From Membranihabitans marinus (GTDB lineage: Bacteria > Bacteroidota > Bacteroidia > Chitinophagales > Saprospiraceae), in NCBI RefSeq assembly GCF_021729155.1, contig NZ_JAJQYA010000018.1, positions 1-64,000 on the forward strand: a stretch of DNA of 64,000 nucleotides, read 5' to 3'. Shown here one piece after another: positions 1 to 8,584 of this stretch; position 1 is the stretch's first letter, and each line of letters opens with the position of its first letter. The position numbers were made by a program, and so were the translations under genes. Below the pieces are notes generated by a model. It saw only the letters and a list, made by a program, of their open reading frames with translations. It made no database searches and was not told the DNA's origin.

Positions 1-64
1 CCTGTGAATCGCATTTATGAACTTTTGCCTGGAGAATCACCATTGTAATTTTTATACGTAGTTG

Positions 65-157
65 CTTGGTCGCTTACCGAGGTACAGAGACCTCGGCTCC
101 CTCATCCAATCCACATTAAGTGGATTGGGTTGTCCTCCGGACAACTTCATTCAGTCA
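65..157 (-). repeat. Modular three-hairpin repeat, copy 1 (reverse orientation)
   Basis: Read on the minus strand it starts with the linker TGACTGAATGAAGT. Hairpin A follows (TTGTCC, loop gga, GGACAA), then hairpin B (CAATCCAC/GTGGATTG), the linker GATGAGGGAGCC, and hairpin C (CCGAGG, loop tctctgta, CCTCGG). The same order of linkers and hairpins recurs near 22.1-23.0 kb and 57.6-58.4 kb with other stem sequences. Hairpins A and B are nearly those of the copy at 57807. No coding capacity is credible here. Confidence 0.85.
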
Positions 158-360
158 TGCTCGGTCACCCCCGCCAGCGAGGGACATAAGAGATACTGGG
201 CAAAAAGTGTGACAAATCCAAATTCATCACCATTCATCTTATCATTCAATTCAAATCAATCTTTGATTTTGAAAGAAACATGATTTTTGCTACCGATTTA
301 CTCGGTATTCTTTCCAACATTTTTATATCAATTTCATAGCACATCCACCTCCTGTAGATA

Positions 361-405
361 TTAACTGAAAAGTGTACCAGTGTATTAATTGAAAAGTGTA
401 CCACT
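361..405. repeat. Tandem 21-bp direct repeat, possible insertion-sequence end
   Basis: Two copies of a 21-base sequence (ttaaYtgaaaagtgtaccaSt) lie at 361-381 and 385-405 with two mismatches. Repeated blocks of this kind occur at the ends of some IS21-family elements, so this may be the remnant of an element end. No transposase remnant was recognised in 406-740, and the assignment is weak. The rest of 158-740 is AT-rich and holds no gene I can support. Confidence 0.35.
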
Positions 406-741
406 AAGCTAAAAAAAATATTCTTGACTTTTGATTATTAATTTCCATAACAGCCATATTTTTCCCGCTATATTATGGCAGTGAATGTTCAAGTGTCACA
501 GCCTGATTCTTTTGAAATAATGGCGCTAAGAAATCTTCAACATTTTAAATGTGCAACTACTCAGACTTATCCATTTTACCATGAAACTCTTTATTTTTTA
601 CAATAGGAAGCTGGTGTTTTCGTAGTTTACAAAATTATATAACTTAAGTTTTGTAGTTATTAAGATTATTTATAAATAATCTATAATTAGGGTTTTGTAG
701 GGTATAAATTTTACGAGATCAATGATTTTTTTGTATCATTG

Positions 742-753
742 GCAAGCGCTTGC
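742..753. promoter_or_regulatory. LacI-family operator (perfect 12-bp palindrome)
   Basis: GCAAGCGCTTGC is a perfect palindrome with a central CG flanked by A/T-rich arms, the typical form of LacI/GalR-family operators. It lies 50 bases before the oxidoreductase start at 803. A LacI-family regulator is encoded just downstream in convergent orientation, so it is the obvious binding candidate. Confidence 0.7.
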
Positions 754-802
754 ATTTGTTGTCGCTAGGCGTTTTTGATTTTTAATTTTTTAAATTATTA
801 CT

Positions 803-2197
803 ATGAGTTTAAACAGACGTTCTTTTTTAGAAGCCGTAAGTATGTTGGCTGCTGGTACCATGCTTACCGTTCCTGCGCAAGCCTTTGGTCTCAATCGAAA
901 GCTTAGGGTTGTATTGGTAGGTACAGGGGTTAGAGGAACCAGCTTTTGGGGAAAACGATTGGTCGATCAATATCCCAATGTATTGGAATTTGTAGGTATG
1001 GCCGACCTCAATCCAGGTCGTTTGGAGTATGCCAAAAAATATATGAATGTAAATTGTGATGTGTATACCGATTTCGATAAAATGTTGGTTGAGAAAAAAC
1101 CAGATCTTGTCATTGTCACTACCAAAGATTCCACACACCATGAGTTTATCATCAAAGGTCTCGATTTTGGATGTGATGTATTGACGGAAAAACCAATGTC
1201 TACTGATGAAGACAAGTGTCAAGAGATTTTGGACGCTGAACGTCGTTCTAATAAAAAACTTATCGTAGGATTTAATTATAGATGGAGTCCTTATACAACT
1301 AAAATAAAGGAAATGTTGGCCAACAATACCATCGGAAAAATCACTTCCGTTGATTTTCATTGGTATTTGAACAACTATCATGGAGCTTCTTATTTTAGAC
1401 GTTGGCATGGACTCAAACAAGCTGGTGGTACGCTTTGGGTACACAAAGCAACTCACCACTTTGATTTGTTAAACTGGTGGTTGGATTCTGATCCTTATGA
1501 GGTGTTTGCCTATGGTGCACTAGAACACTACGGTGAAAATGGACCTTTCAGAGGAGAGAATTGTAGAACCTGCGATCACAAAAAAGAATGTAAGTATTTC
1601 TACGATATTACCAAGAGTGAAAGGGATATGAGATTGTATGTGGACAATGAAAAATACGATGGTTATGTTCGCGACAATTGTGTATTCCGTCCAGAAATAA
1701 ATATTTATGATAAGATGTCGGCGCAGATAAAATATGCCAACGATGTCGTAGTCAATTATTCTTTGACTACTTACTCTCCTTATGAAGGATGGAAAATTGC
1801 CTTCAATGGAGAAGGTGGTCGAATAGAAGCTTGGCAGGATGTTCCATATTTTGATAACGAGTCATTAGATCAATCAGATCTTCATGCGGCAGAAATGAAT
1901 CAGAGCGGTAAAGACGAATTGGAATATTCTCCTGTGATTGTACACAAAAACTTCGAGGATCACAAGGTGATTCAAGTGGGATATGAGCGAGGTGGACACG
2001 GAGGTGGAGACAAGAGATTGCACGACAAGATTTTTGTCAATCCCGATTCTCCTGATCCATTAAAGCACACAGCTGGAGTAAGAGACGGTGCCATGTCTAT
2101 ATTGATAGGGATAGCAGCGCGAAGAAGTATTGAATCCGGTGAGCCGATTAAGATTGGTGAGTTGACGGATTTAGTGCCACGTAAGAATAGATTGTAA
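803..2197 (+). CDS. Gfo/Idh/MocA-family oxidoreductase with Tat signal
   Basis: A 464-residue protein. The N-terminus carries a twin-arginine signal (NRRSFLE at residues 4-10, then a hydrophobic stretch), so export to the periplasm by Tat is expected. A Rossmann nucleotide-binding motif (VGTGVRG, about 39-45) and the family's EKP signature (129-131) identify an NAD(P)-dependent sugar or inositol dehydrogenase-type enzyme; the substrate is unknown. Cysteines at 254, 257, 263 and 293 form a possible metal-binding cluster. The gene stands alone, with a LacI-type operator upstream and a convergent LacI regulator downstream, so induction by a carbohydrate is likely. A tatA gene lies about 10 kb away. 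Confidence 0.9.
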   Translation: MSLNRRSFLEAVSMLAAGTMLTVPAQAFGLNRKLRVVLVGTGVRGTSFWGKRLVDQYPNVLEFVGMADLNPGRLEYAKKYMNVNCDVYTDFDKMLVEKKPDLVIVTTKDSTHHEFIIKGLDFGCDVLTEKPMSTDEDKCQEILDAERRSNKKLIVGFNYRWSPYTTKIKEMLANNTIGKITSVDFHWYLNNYHGASYFRRWHGLKQAGGTLWVHKATHHFDLLNWWLDSDPYEVFAYGALEHYGENGPFRGENCRTCDHKKECKYFYDITKSERDMRLYVDNEKYDGYVRDNCVFRPEINIYDKMSAQIKYANDVVVNYSLTTYSPYEGWKIAFNGEGGRIEAWQDVPYFDNESLDQSDLHAAEMNQSGKDELEYSPVIVHKNFEDHKVIQVGYERGGHGGGDKRLHDKIFVNPDSPDPLKHTAGVRDGAMSILIGIAARRSIESGEPIKIGELTDLVPRKNRL

Positions 2198-2223
2198 TAG
2201 TATACCGAATTGTTTTTCATAAA

Positions 2224-2276
2224 TGGCTTCGCCTATTTTTCATATTTATATGGATTCTAGGCGAGGCTTTTTTATT
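2224..2276. terminator. Bidirectional terminator between oxidoreductase and lacI-type gene
   Basis: An imperfect inverted repeat (GGCTTCGCCT at 2225-2234 and AGGCGAGGCT at about 2259-2268) is followed by a T-rich run on the plus strand, with T-rich sequence on the other side for minus-strand transcripts. It lies exactly between two convergent genes. Confidence 0.7.
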
Positions 2277-3316
2277 TATCCTTTTTTAAGGGAAGATTGT
2301 CTAATATTTATTTGGGTCGGCAAGATGACTTCTAGATGGTCAAATGATTCTTTTTGGGATTGAGCGGTAATTTCTTTTATGATCATCTCGATGGCCATTT
2401 TTCCCATCTCTATACTCGGTTGTTTGATGGATGATATGCCTGGACGCATCAAAGCCGACGACGGTTCTTCACTAAATCCTATAATGCCCAAGTCTTCTGG
2501 AACCCGATACCCCTGGTCTATGGCATGAAAGACTGCACTAATGGCCATTAGATTGTTGGCGCAAAATATGGCGTTGGGAGGATTCTTTAAGTGTAATAAT
2601 GCTTCAGTAGAATCCCTGCCTTCCTCATGTGACATGATTTTGTGGTATCGGATATATTCATCGCAAATGGGAAGATTGTATTCAGTCAATGCTTTTTTAT
2701 AGCCCTCTAATCTTTCTGCAAAAATATGTAGTTCTGTTGGTCCTGCCAAATGAGCTATTTTTGTATAGCCCTGTTTGATTAAATGTACAGTGCCTTGATA
2801 AGCACTCTCGGCGTCTTCGATTAGTATAGTACTTACAGGAAATGCTACTTTGGGGATCCTGTCAAAGAATAATACTGGAGTACCCAATTCCCTGGCTCTT
2901 TCAAAATGACTCATATCCTTTGAGTCTACGGCTATCGAAGTAACGATGCCGTCTACGTTTAATGCTAGTAATGTTTCTACTTTTTCTTTTTCTCGAAGAT
3001 AGGAGTCTGCAGATTGACAGATGATCAGAGAAAATCCCATTTGATTAGCTGTTTCTTCCATACTGTATATGATGGAAGAGAAAAAGGCTCTGTTGATCTG
3101 GGGAATCACTACTCCTATAATGTTTGTTCGGTTGGTCATAAGACCTGAGGCCAAAATATTTTTTTTAAACCCCATTTCTTTGGCGATCTTTTGGATGCGT
3201 TTTCTAGTAGCCAAACTAATCCTCGTATCGTTATTTAATGCTCTACTTACTGTAGATAGAGCGACGCCAGCGGATTGGGCGATATCTTCCATCCTTAGAT
3301 TGGATCTCTTCTTCAC
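2276..3316 (-). CDS. LacI/GalR-family transcriptional regulator
   Basis: A 346-residue protein. Residues about 9-35 form the LacI DNA-binding helix-turn-helix (MEDIAQSAGVALSTVSRALN) and the hinge helix follows. The remainder matches the periplasmic-binding-protein-like sensor domain, with NNLMAISAVFHAIDQGYRVPEDLGIIGF-type features near the C-terminus. The start codon is GTG. It is convergent with the oxidoreductase at 803-2197 and probably binds the palindrome at 742-753. The ligand is unknown but is likely a sugar or derivative. No matching palindrome was seen before its own start, so autoregulation is not indicated. Confidence 0.93.
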   Translation of the reverse strand: MKKRSNLRMEDIAQSAGVALSTVSRALNNDTRISLATRKRIQKIAKEMGFKKNILASGLMTNRTNIIGVVIPQINRAFFSSIIYSMEETANQMGFSLIICQSADSYLREKEKVETLLALNVDGIVTSIAVDSKDMSHFERARELGTPVLFFDRIPKVAFPVSTILIEDAESAYQGTVHLIKQGYTKIAHLAGPTELHIFAERLEGYKKALTEYNLPICDEYIRYHKIMSHEEGRDSTEALLHLKNPPNAIFCANNLMAISAVFHAIDQGYRVPEDLGIIGFSEEPSSALMRPGISSIKQPSIEMGKMAIEMIIKEITAQSQKESFDHLEVILPTQINIRQSSLKKG

Positions 3317-3474
3317 TCGTTCAGAAATTGTATTTTATTATAAAAATGCTTGAAAATGGTATAACTCAGTAAGCTTTCATTTAATGGTAAGATAGTTAAA
3401 ATAATTTTTTAATACCAATCACATTCAGTATTTACCTTATATAGTGAGATAAATATTCCGTTTTAAGTACAAGA

Positions 3475-4647
3475 TTAGAGATTGTATTTAATTCGAAGGT
3501 AATATCCGAAATTATTGTTGTTGAGTATTATCGGGTGATCAGATTGAAGATAGAGTTGACTTACAAAATCCAAATCCCAGTCCCTAGCTAATTGATAGTT
3601 GATTTGGTTGGAAATAAAGAATTGATCAAAATCCAAGGGAGACCAAATCAGGGATGATTGTGCAGAAAGTAGGGGAGTGAAACTGTATTGAAAACCAGTC
3701 CAGAGACTATGTCTAAAGGGAAAGAGTTGAATGGGATTAATATTATAGCCTAAAAGTTGACCTTGACCAGCATGATTGACTCCAGATTCTGTGTATAAAT
3801 ATCCCAACTGAGTCAATAATCCATTGTTGAAATAATAGTTAAATTCTGTACTTAGATTTAATAATTTTTCATTCCGTTCTGGCCAGTTAACAAAAGTGTT
3901 GGCTTCCCCCTTCCAACCAAGGTTGCCCAAATATCCTGACCATCCTCCTCCAATAGTCCACTGATCTCTATACTTTCCAGTTAACATTTGAAGGTCAAAC
4001 GAGCCGGCATTCCACCGGTAAAGAATAGCTGCTGTCGTCGATGACCAATCTTCGTTTATTTCTAGGACGGCTTCCAATTTGGATACGGCACCAGTGTATA
4101 CGGTAGCCTTTATGGCATCTACACCTTGTCTTTCTTCGTAATCGAAATCGGTATAGTCGTAATTGTTAAATAAATCGTTGGGGTTCCACAAACTGGTAAA
4201 TCCCCAATTTATTCGCTGTCTTCCTATGGTAAACTCTAATTTGTTTAAGGTGATTTCAGTGTACAATCGGTCTATATTGGTATTGATGAGTACATTTTCT
4301 TGACTTAACCAGTTGTGGGATAAATCAAAATATAGTTGATTACCTTGTTCTATTGAGGTCTCGAAACTCGGATTGTTTGTTATCGTTTGGCCATAAAACA
4401 CTCTGGTTCTTACGCTGGAATTGATTCTGAAATGTTTATTATTTGGAAAAAATTGAAAATTTAATCGATTGTGGATTAAGCCATCTACTGCTGTTGTGTA
4501 TGGAGTAGTCGCAATACTGACGGACTGCATTTGTTTTACATACCCCGTGATCTCTAAAAGAGATTGTTTGGTACTATCGGTTTCCTGAGCCTGCAACAAT
4601 CCTGCCATGCCAATACTGTATAGTAATAGTGTCAAGATGTATTTCAT
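3475..4647 (-). CDS. Outer-membrane beta-barrel protein of an ABC export cluster
   Basis: A 390-residue protein with a Sec signal peptide (about 1-20, ending LLQAQ). It then has many alternating amphipathic strands rich in Tyr, Trp and Asn and ends in YYLRIKYNL, as expected for an outer-membrane barrel. The motif GRQRINWGFTSLWNPNDLF near residue 140 resembles porin-like proteins of the DUF1302/alginate-export group, but I cannot name the family with certainty. It is the last gene of the operon 8584-3475, three bases after the ATPase, which suggests it forms the outer-membrane part of that export system. Confidence 0.75.
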   Translation of the reverse strand: MKYILTLLLYSIGMAGLLQAQETDSTKQSLLEITGYVKQMQSVSIATTPYTTAVDGLIHNRLNFQFFPNNKHFRINSSVRTRVFYGQTITNNPSFETSIEQGNQLYFDLSHNWLSQENVLINTNIDRLYTEITLNKLEFTIGRQRINWGFTSLWNPNDLFNNYDYTDFDYEERQGVDAIKATVYTGAVSKLEAVLEINEDWSSTTAAILYRWNAGSFDLQMLTGKYRDQWTIGGGWSGYLGNLGWKGEANTFVNWPERNEKLLNLSTEFNYYFNNGLLTQLGYLYTESGVNHAGQGQLLGYNINPIQLFPFRHSLWTGFQYSFTPLLSAQSSLIWSPLDFDQFFISNQINYQLARDWDLDFVSQLYLQSDHPIILNNNNFGYYLRIKYNL

Positions 4648-4650
4648 GGT

Positions 4651-5385
4651 TTAAGGTAGTTGTTTTAGAGTAGGCTGTTTGATATTTCCGTTGGTATAGG
4701 AATCCTTTTCAATATTTCCATCGACGAGATGAATGATCCTTTCGGCTCTGTCCATTACTCTGGGATCGTGAGTTGAAAATATAAATGTGGTTTGTTCTAG
4801 TTGATTTAATTCCTGCATAATGTCGAGGAGATTGTTGGCAGATTGAGAATCGAGACTGGCCGTGGGTTCATCGGCAAGAATAAAGGCTGGCTTCGAAGCC
4901 AATGCTCGTGCTACGGCGACCCTTTGTTGTTGTCCTCCTGACAACTGATTGGGACGAGAGTGCAATTTGTCGCCAAGACCGACTGCATTTAACAATTCAA
5001 TGGCTCGTTTGGAGCGCTTTGCTTTACTCGTGCCTTGTAACAACATGATAAATTCGATATTCTCAATAGCCGTCAACACGGGGATTAAATTAAAAGATTG
5101 AAATACAAATCCTATGTTGTTTTTTCTAAAATCAATTAAATCGGAATCTGATAAATTGGAAATGTCCTGTCCTCCGATTAATATTTTTCCACGACTGGCG
5201 TGATCCAATCCTCCGATTATATTGAGTAGGGTAGATTTGCCCGATCCCGAGGGGCCGACTATTGCCGTGAATTCTCCCTTGTGTATATCAATGGACACAT
5301 CATCCAAAGCCTGAACCGGTACATGGCTGTGATTATAGGTCTTGTGAATGCCTAAGGCTTGTATGAGGGGCTGGTCAGTTTTCAT
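4651..5385 (-). CDS. ABC transporter ATP-binding protein, LolD/MacB type
   Basis: A 244-residue ATPase. Walker A GPSGSGKST lies at about 44-52, the signature LSGGQQQR at 148-155 and Walker B FILADE at 168-173, followed by the switch His in STHDPRV. The sequence resembles the LolD/MacB/FtsE branch, which powers FtsX-type permeases in lipoprotein release or efflux and not import. It directly abuts the permease gene upstream (start at 5385, permease stop at 5386) and the barrel gene downstream, so translation is probably coupled. Confidence 0.95.
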   Translation of the reverse strand: MKTDQPLIQALGIHKTYNHSHVPVQALDDVSIDIHKGEFTAIVGPSGSGKSTLLNIIGGLDHASRGKILIGGQDISNLSDSDLIDFRKNNIGFVFQSFNLIPVLTAIENIEFIMLLQGTSKAKRSKRAIELLNAVGLGDKLHSRPNQLSGGQQQRVAVARALASKPAFILADEPTASLDSQSANNLLDIMQELNQLEQTTFIFSTHDPRVMDRAERIIHLVDGNIEKDSYTNGNIKQPTLKQLP

Positions 5386-6603
5386 TTATAATTTATTTAT
5401 AGCATCTATGGGGTTAATATTAATGACTTTTCGGGCGGGGTATAGGGCGGCAACCAATGCTGTGATAAAGACAGAAACGGCGATGATGCCATAGATGGTC
5501 AGCGACAATTGGGGGTATAATACGCTGGTCATCCCAAATTCTTCTAACCCTTTGGCCCATCGATCGAGTTGAAGACCTTTTTGCTGATAGATATATATAG
5601 TGGTCGATCCCATCAATATCCCAATGGGTAGACCAACAATTGAAATAAATATAGTCTCTAAGACAATCATCAAAAATAGTTTAGTCTTATTCATCCCTAC
5701 AGCCATGAGCATTCCCAGTTCATTGTAGCGTTCGAGTACTGCCATCAGCATCGTATTAATAATGCCAAATATGAGAGCCATCATAAATATGACCAACATC
5801 ACTGTAAGCCCCAAATAGATTTGAATTCCCATTAAATTGATATCTGGAGCAATTTCTTTATAATTTTTAATGGATAATGAGGTAAATCTCTCTGAGAGTT
5901 GTTGTTGAAATTCGGAAATAAATTCTACGTCTTTCATAAGGATAGCCATTTCATTGACTTCTGTGTCTTCGAATCCCGTCAATGATCGCAGTCCATCTAT
6001 AGGAGTGAGAATATTCATTTCTTGGCCATCGCCTTTGGCTACATTGAGTAAACCAATGACCCGAAATTTGGCCGCGACGATATCACCATCCTTGTTTTGA
6101 AAATTTCCGATTAATTTGGAGTGAAGTTTTACCTTCATTTTGTCGGCCAGATATTCGCTGATGAGGATGGGGTATTTAATCGACGAGTCGAAGGATTTTC
6201 CCTCTGTGATCTTTGACTTGTAAGGGTTGACACTATCCTCAGCTATAGAATCGATGCCGATTATGGTCGCTCCCAAGGTGGATTGTGATGCCAACATCAT
6301 ACTGTTGACTATTATTCTAGGACTATAGGATTGAACTTTATTGGATTGGTTTAGAAAATCTTCCACCGGTATCCCATTGTAGCAATGGGATATTTCATTA
6401 TCGCGTTCAAATTGAAGACTGTGAACTTGGATATGGGCGGTACGATTCGATATGGCATTCGATATGTAGCCGTCTACCATGCCAGAGGACAGGCCGTTGA
6501 TGAATATCAAAGCCCATACACCGATGACGATGGCCGCGATCAAAACCAAAGATCGAAGTGGATTTCTCCAAATATTTCTCCATGCGATTTTTATTAACAT
6601 CAT
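5386..6603 (-). CDS. FtsX-type ABC transporter permease (second of pair)
   Basis: A 405-residue membrane protein. An N-terminal transmembrane segment (about 15-35) is followed by a large periplasmic MacB-like core domain. Three C-terminal segments start near 265, 310 and 365, ending in the typical ALYPARKVININPIDAI. This is the LolC/LolE/MacB topology. It lies next to the partner permease at 6610-7833, with which it likely forms a heterodimer driven by the ATPase at 4651-5385. The start could be either of two adjacent ATG codons. Confidence 0.9.
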   Translation of the reverse strand: MMLIKIAWRNIWRNPLRSLVLIAAIVIGVWALIFINGLSSGMVDGYISNAISNRTAHIQVHSLQFERDNEISHCYNGIPVEDFLNQSNKVQSYSPRIIVNSMMLASQSTLGATIIGIDSIAEDSVNPYKSKITEGKSFDSSIKYPILISEYLADKMKVKLHSKLIGNFQNKDGDIVAAKFRVIGLLNVAKGDGQEMNILTPIDGLRSLTGFEDTEVNEMAILMKDVEFISEFQQQLSERFTSLSIKNYKEIAPDINLMGIQIYLGLTVMLVIFMMALIFGIINTMLMAVLERYNELGMLMAVGMNKTKLFLMIVLETIFISIVGLPIGILMGSTTIYIYQQKGLQLDRWAKGLEEFGMTSVLYPQLSLTIYGIIAVSVFITALVAALYPARKVININPIDAINKL

Positions 6604-6609
6604 ATTATA

Positions 6610-7833
6610 CTATTGTCGCATTCCTTTTACCGGATCCAATTGGGTGATCTTAATATACGGATAAAATGAAATAAAGAGAACCATAATGAAGATTATGATA
6701 CTCTGTTCAAAAAATATGGTTTGATCTATACTTGCTTTTATAAGAGGCACAATGTTAAATCGCGCATAAGCTTCCGTAATTTTTTCTCCCAATTCTATTG
6801 GGAAATTATAGAGGTATATCAGTATGGGAAATGCCAAGAGACTTCCACATATTAAGCCGATAAATCCTATAGAAAGGATTTCAATAAATATCATCCAAAA
6901 CAATTGATATGATTTCATACCAATGGCTTTGAGGACACAGAATTCAAAATTTCTTTCATGCAACATCATGAGAACCGTTCCCAAAATTCCAAATCCTATA
7001 AGGATGTAGAGTATGGCTAGAATAATGCGACTACTGGCTTTATCTAATAGTTGAACTTCGATAAGAGAAGGAATCATTTCTTTGTAAGTGCGCACTTCAT
7101 ACATGGTTGAGTCTAGGGTCTGAGACAATGCATTGGCTACCTGGGGAACGTCATCTATGCTCTTGGTGGACAATACAATGGTGGAGTAAAGATTGTCGGC
7201 TGCATAGAAGGATTGAGCATGAGATAGGGGAGTGAGAATAATTTGACTATTGAAATCGGGATTCCCAAAGTCCAATATTCCACATACAATAAACTTCCCA
7301 ACGGCATTGTTACCGTGGTATCCTTGACTGATTCCCAAAATGGTGTCATTGACATTTAACTGAAAATTACTTGCAATGTTTTTGCCGATGATTACATCGT
7401 TGGATTGAGATTGTAAGTATCTTCCTTCGATTAATTGAGCCTCAATTCCACTAAATTCGTTAGCTGCTTGGGGTTCAACCCCTACGATCATTACTCCTTT
7501 AGTTCGGTCTTTTGCTGAAATTAAGGCGAAATTTTCAAGACGAGTCATCGATTTGTCCACTTGGGGAATTTGGTCTATTCTCTTGATTAGTTCGATGTTG
7601 TTTTCCAGTAGTAAATCTATGGATTGATTTTCACTATATCCCAAAGCGTGGATCTGTATGTAACCAGTATAGTTGTGCAACATACTTTCAATGGTGTGCT
7701 GCCATGTCCCCTTTTGAATAGAGGTCATGGTAATAGCAAAAAAAGCGGCAAACATAATACTTGCCGTTGCAATTAAGGTCCTCCTCCTATTTCGCAGTAA
7801 GTTTCTACCAGCCATTTTTAGGAGAAGCCCCAT
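6610..7833 (-). CDS. FtsX-type ABC transporter permease (first of pair)
   Basis: A 407-residue membrane protein with the same four-segment FtsX/MacB layout. The first membrane helix (about 20-40) follows a basic NLLRNRRRT stretch, a periplasmic domain comes next, and three C-terminal helices end at YPYIKITQLDPVKGMRQ. It is clearly related in architecture to the next permease but diverged in sequence, as with LolC and LolE. The gene begins one base after the LolA-like gene stops. It is probably an inner-membrane half-transporter for lipoproteins or lipids; the cargo is unknown. Confidence 0.9.
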   Translation of the reverse strand: MGLLLKMAGRNLLRNRRRTLIATASIMFAAFFAITMTSIQKGTWQHTIESMLHNYTGYIQIHALGYSENQSIDLLLENNIELIKRIDQIPQVDKSMTRLENFALISAKDRTKGVMIVGVEPQAANEFSGIEAQLIEGRYLQSQSNDVIIGKNIASNFQLNVNDTILGISQGYHGNNAVGKFIVCGILDFGNPDFNSQIILTPLSHAQSFYAADNLYSTIVLSTKSIDDVPQVANALSQTLDSTMYEVRTYKEMIPSLIEVQLLDKASSRIILAILYILIGFGILGTVLMMLHERNFEFCVLKAIGMKSYQLFWMIFIEILSIGFIGLICGSLLAFPILIYLYNFPIELGEKITEAYARFNIVPLIKASIDQTIFFEQSIIIFIMVLFISFYPYIKITQLDPVKGMRQ

Positions 7834-7834
7834 A

Positions 7835-8584
7835 TCATAATTGTTTTTTCATGTTTTGAATAGTGAAATAGGCAGCAGGTATTGGTTTGTCGAATTCCCA
7901 ATGTAAATATTCAATAGTAGTTGAATTATCGGCCTTATTTTCTGGGATGATTTTAAGTACGGATGGAAGTGTTCGATTCCCAAATTTACGAATTTTAGAC
8001 GCTGTCAAAGTATTGATTAACATCAGATCTTCATCGTAAAATTCGGTTTTTAACTGCATAAAATCCTTTTTACTTATCCAGATGATTAGTTCACCCCAAA
8101 CTACAGCTGCATTTTCCTTGGGTTTAAGTCGCAGTTTGTAACAGTCGAAATTGTCAAAACTATCCTCGCCAATTATTTCATGTCGGTAATCCAACATAAG
8201 GCTAGAATGTTTTACTAAATCGTCATTGGTAAAATCCGAACCCATCCAAGATTGTGACATCATCGATGGGGGAAGTTTGATCGTTCTCTCAATTTTGGGC
8301 TGCCAATTCCATATTTCATCATCAAGTTTGAGATAGGAAATTCCACGATCTCTGGTAGGAGCTTCTATATATATTAGCGTTTGTTCCAACCCATCTGCCC
8401 AACATTTCAATTCAAGAGTTCTATTCCATTTGGGACGTATAATGGTCATTTTCATAGAGGCAAAACTGGTCCCTGCTCTTAGTTTTTCTTCAGATTTTTG
8501 GATGATATCGGTGGCAGAAAGAGATTGAGTACTTCCAGTTATGCAACAAATAAAGGATAATATAACAAATGTTAAGATTCTCAC
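7835..8584 (-). CDS. Outer-membrane lipoprotein-sorting (LolA-like) protein
   Basis: A 249-residue protein with a signal peptide (about 1-22). The body matches the LolA-like family annotated as outer membrane lipoprotein-sorting protein (PF17131-type). Recognisable parts are the early ADGLEQTLIYIEAPTRDRGISYL region, the IWNWQPKIERTIKLPPSMMSQSWMGSDF-type core and a DLMLINTLTASKIRKFGNRTLPS region. These proteins have the half-barrel fold of LolA, which shields acyl chains. It is the first gene of the operon, with a GTG start. With the two permeases, ATPase and barrel downstream it would be the periplasmic carrier. Confidence 0.88.
   Translation of the reverse strand: MRILTFVILSFICCITGSTQSLSATDIIQKSEEKLRAGTSFASMKMTIIRPKWNRTLELKCWADGLEQTLIYIEAPTRDRGISYLKLDDEIWNWQPKIERTIKLPPSMMSQSWMGSDFTNDDLVKHSSLMLDYRHEIIGEDSFDNFDCYKLRLKPKENAAVVWGELIIWISKKDFMQLKTEFYDEDLMLINTLTASKIRKFGNRTLPSVLKIIPENKADNSTTIEYLHWEFDKPIPAAYFTIQNMKKQL

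Noticed and set aside
827-1459. 210-codon open frame antisense to the oxidoreductase
   Set aside because: It lies wholly inside a well-supported gene and has no recognisable domain; it is a shadow of the coding strand.
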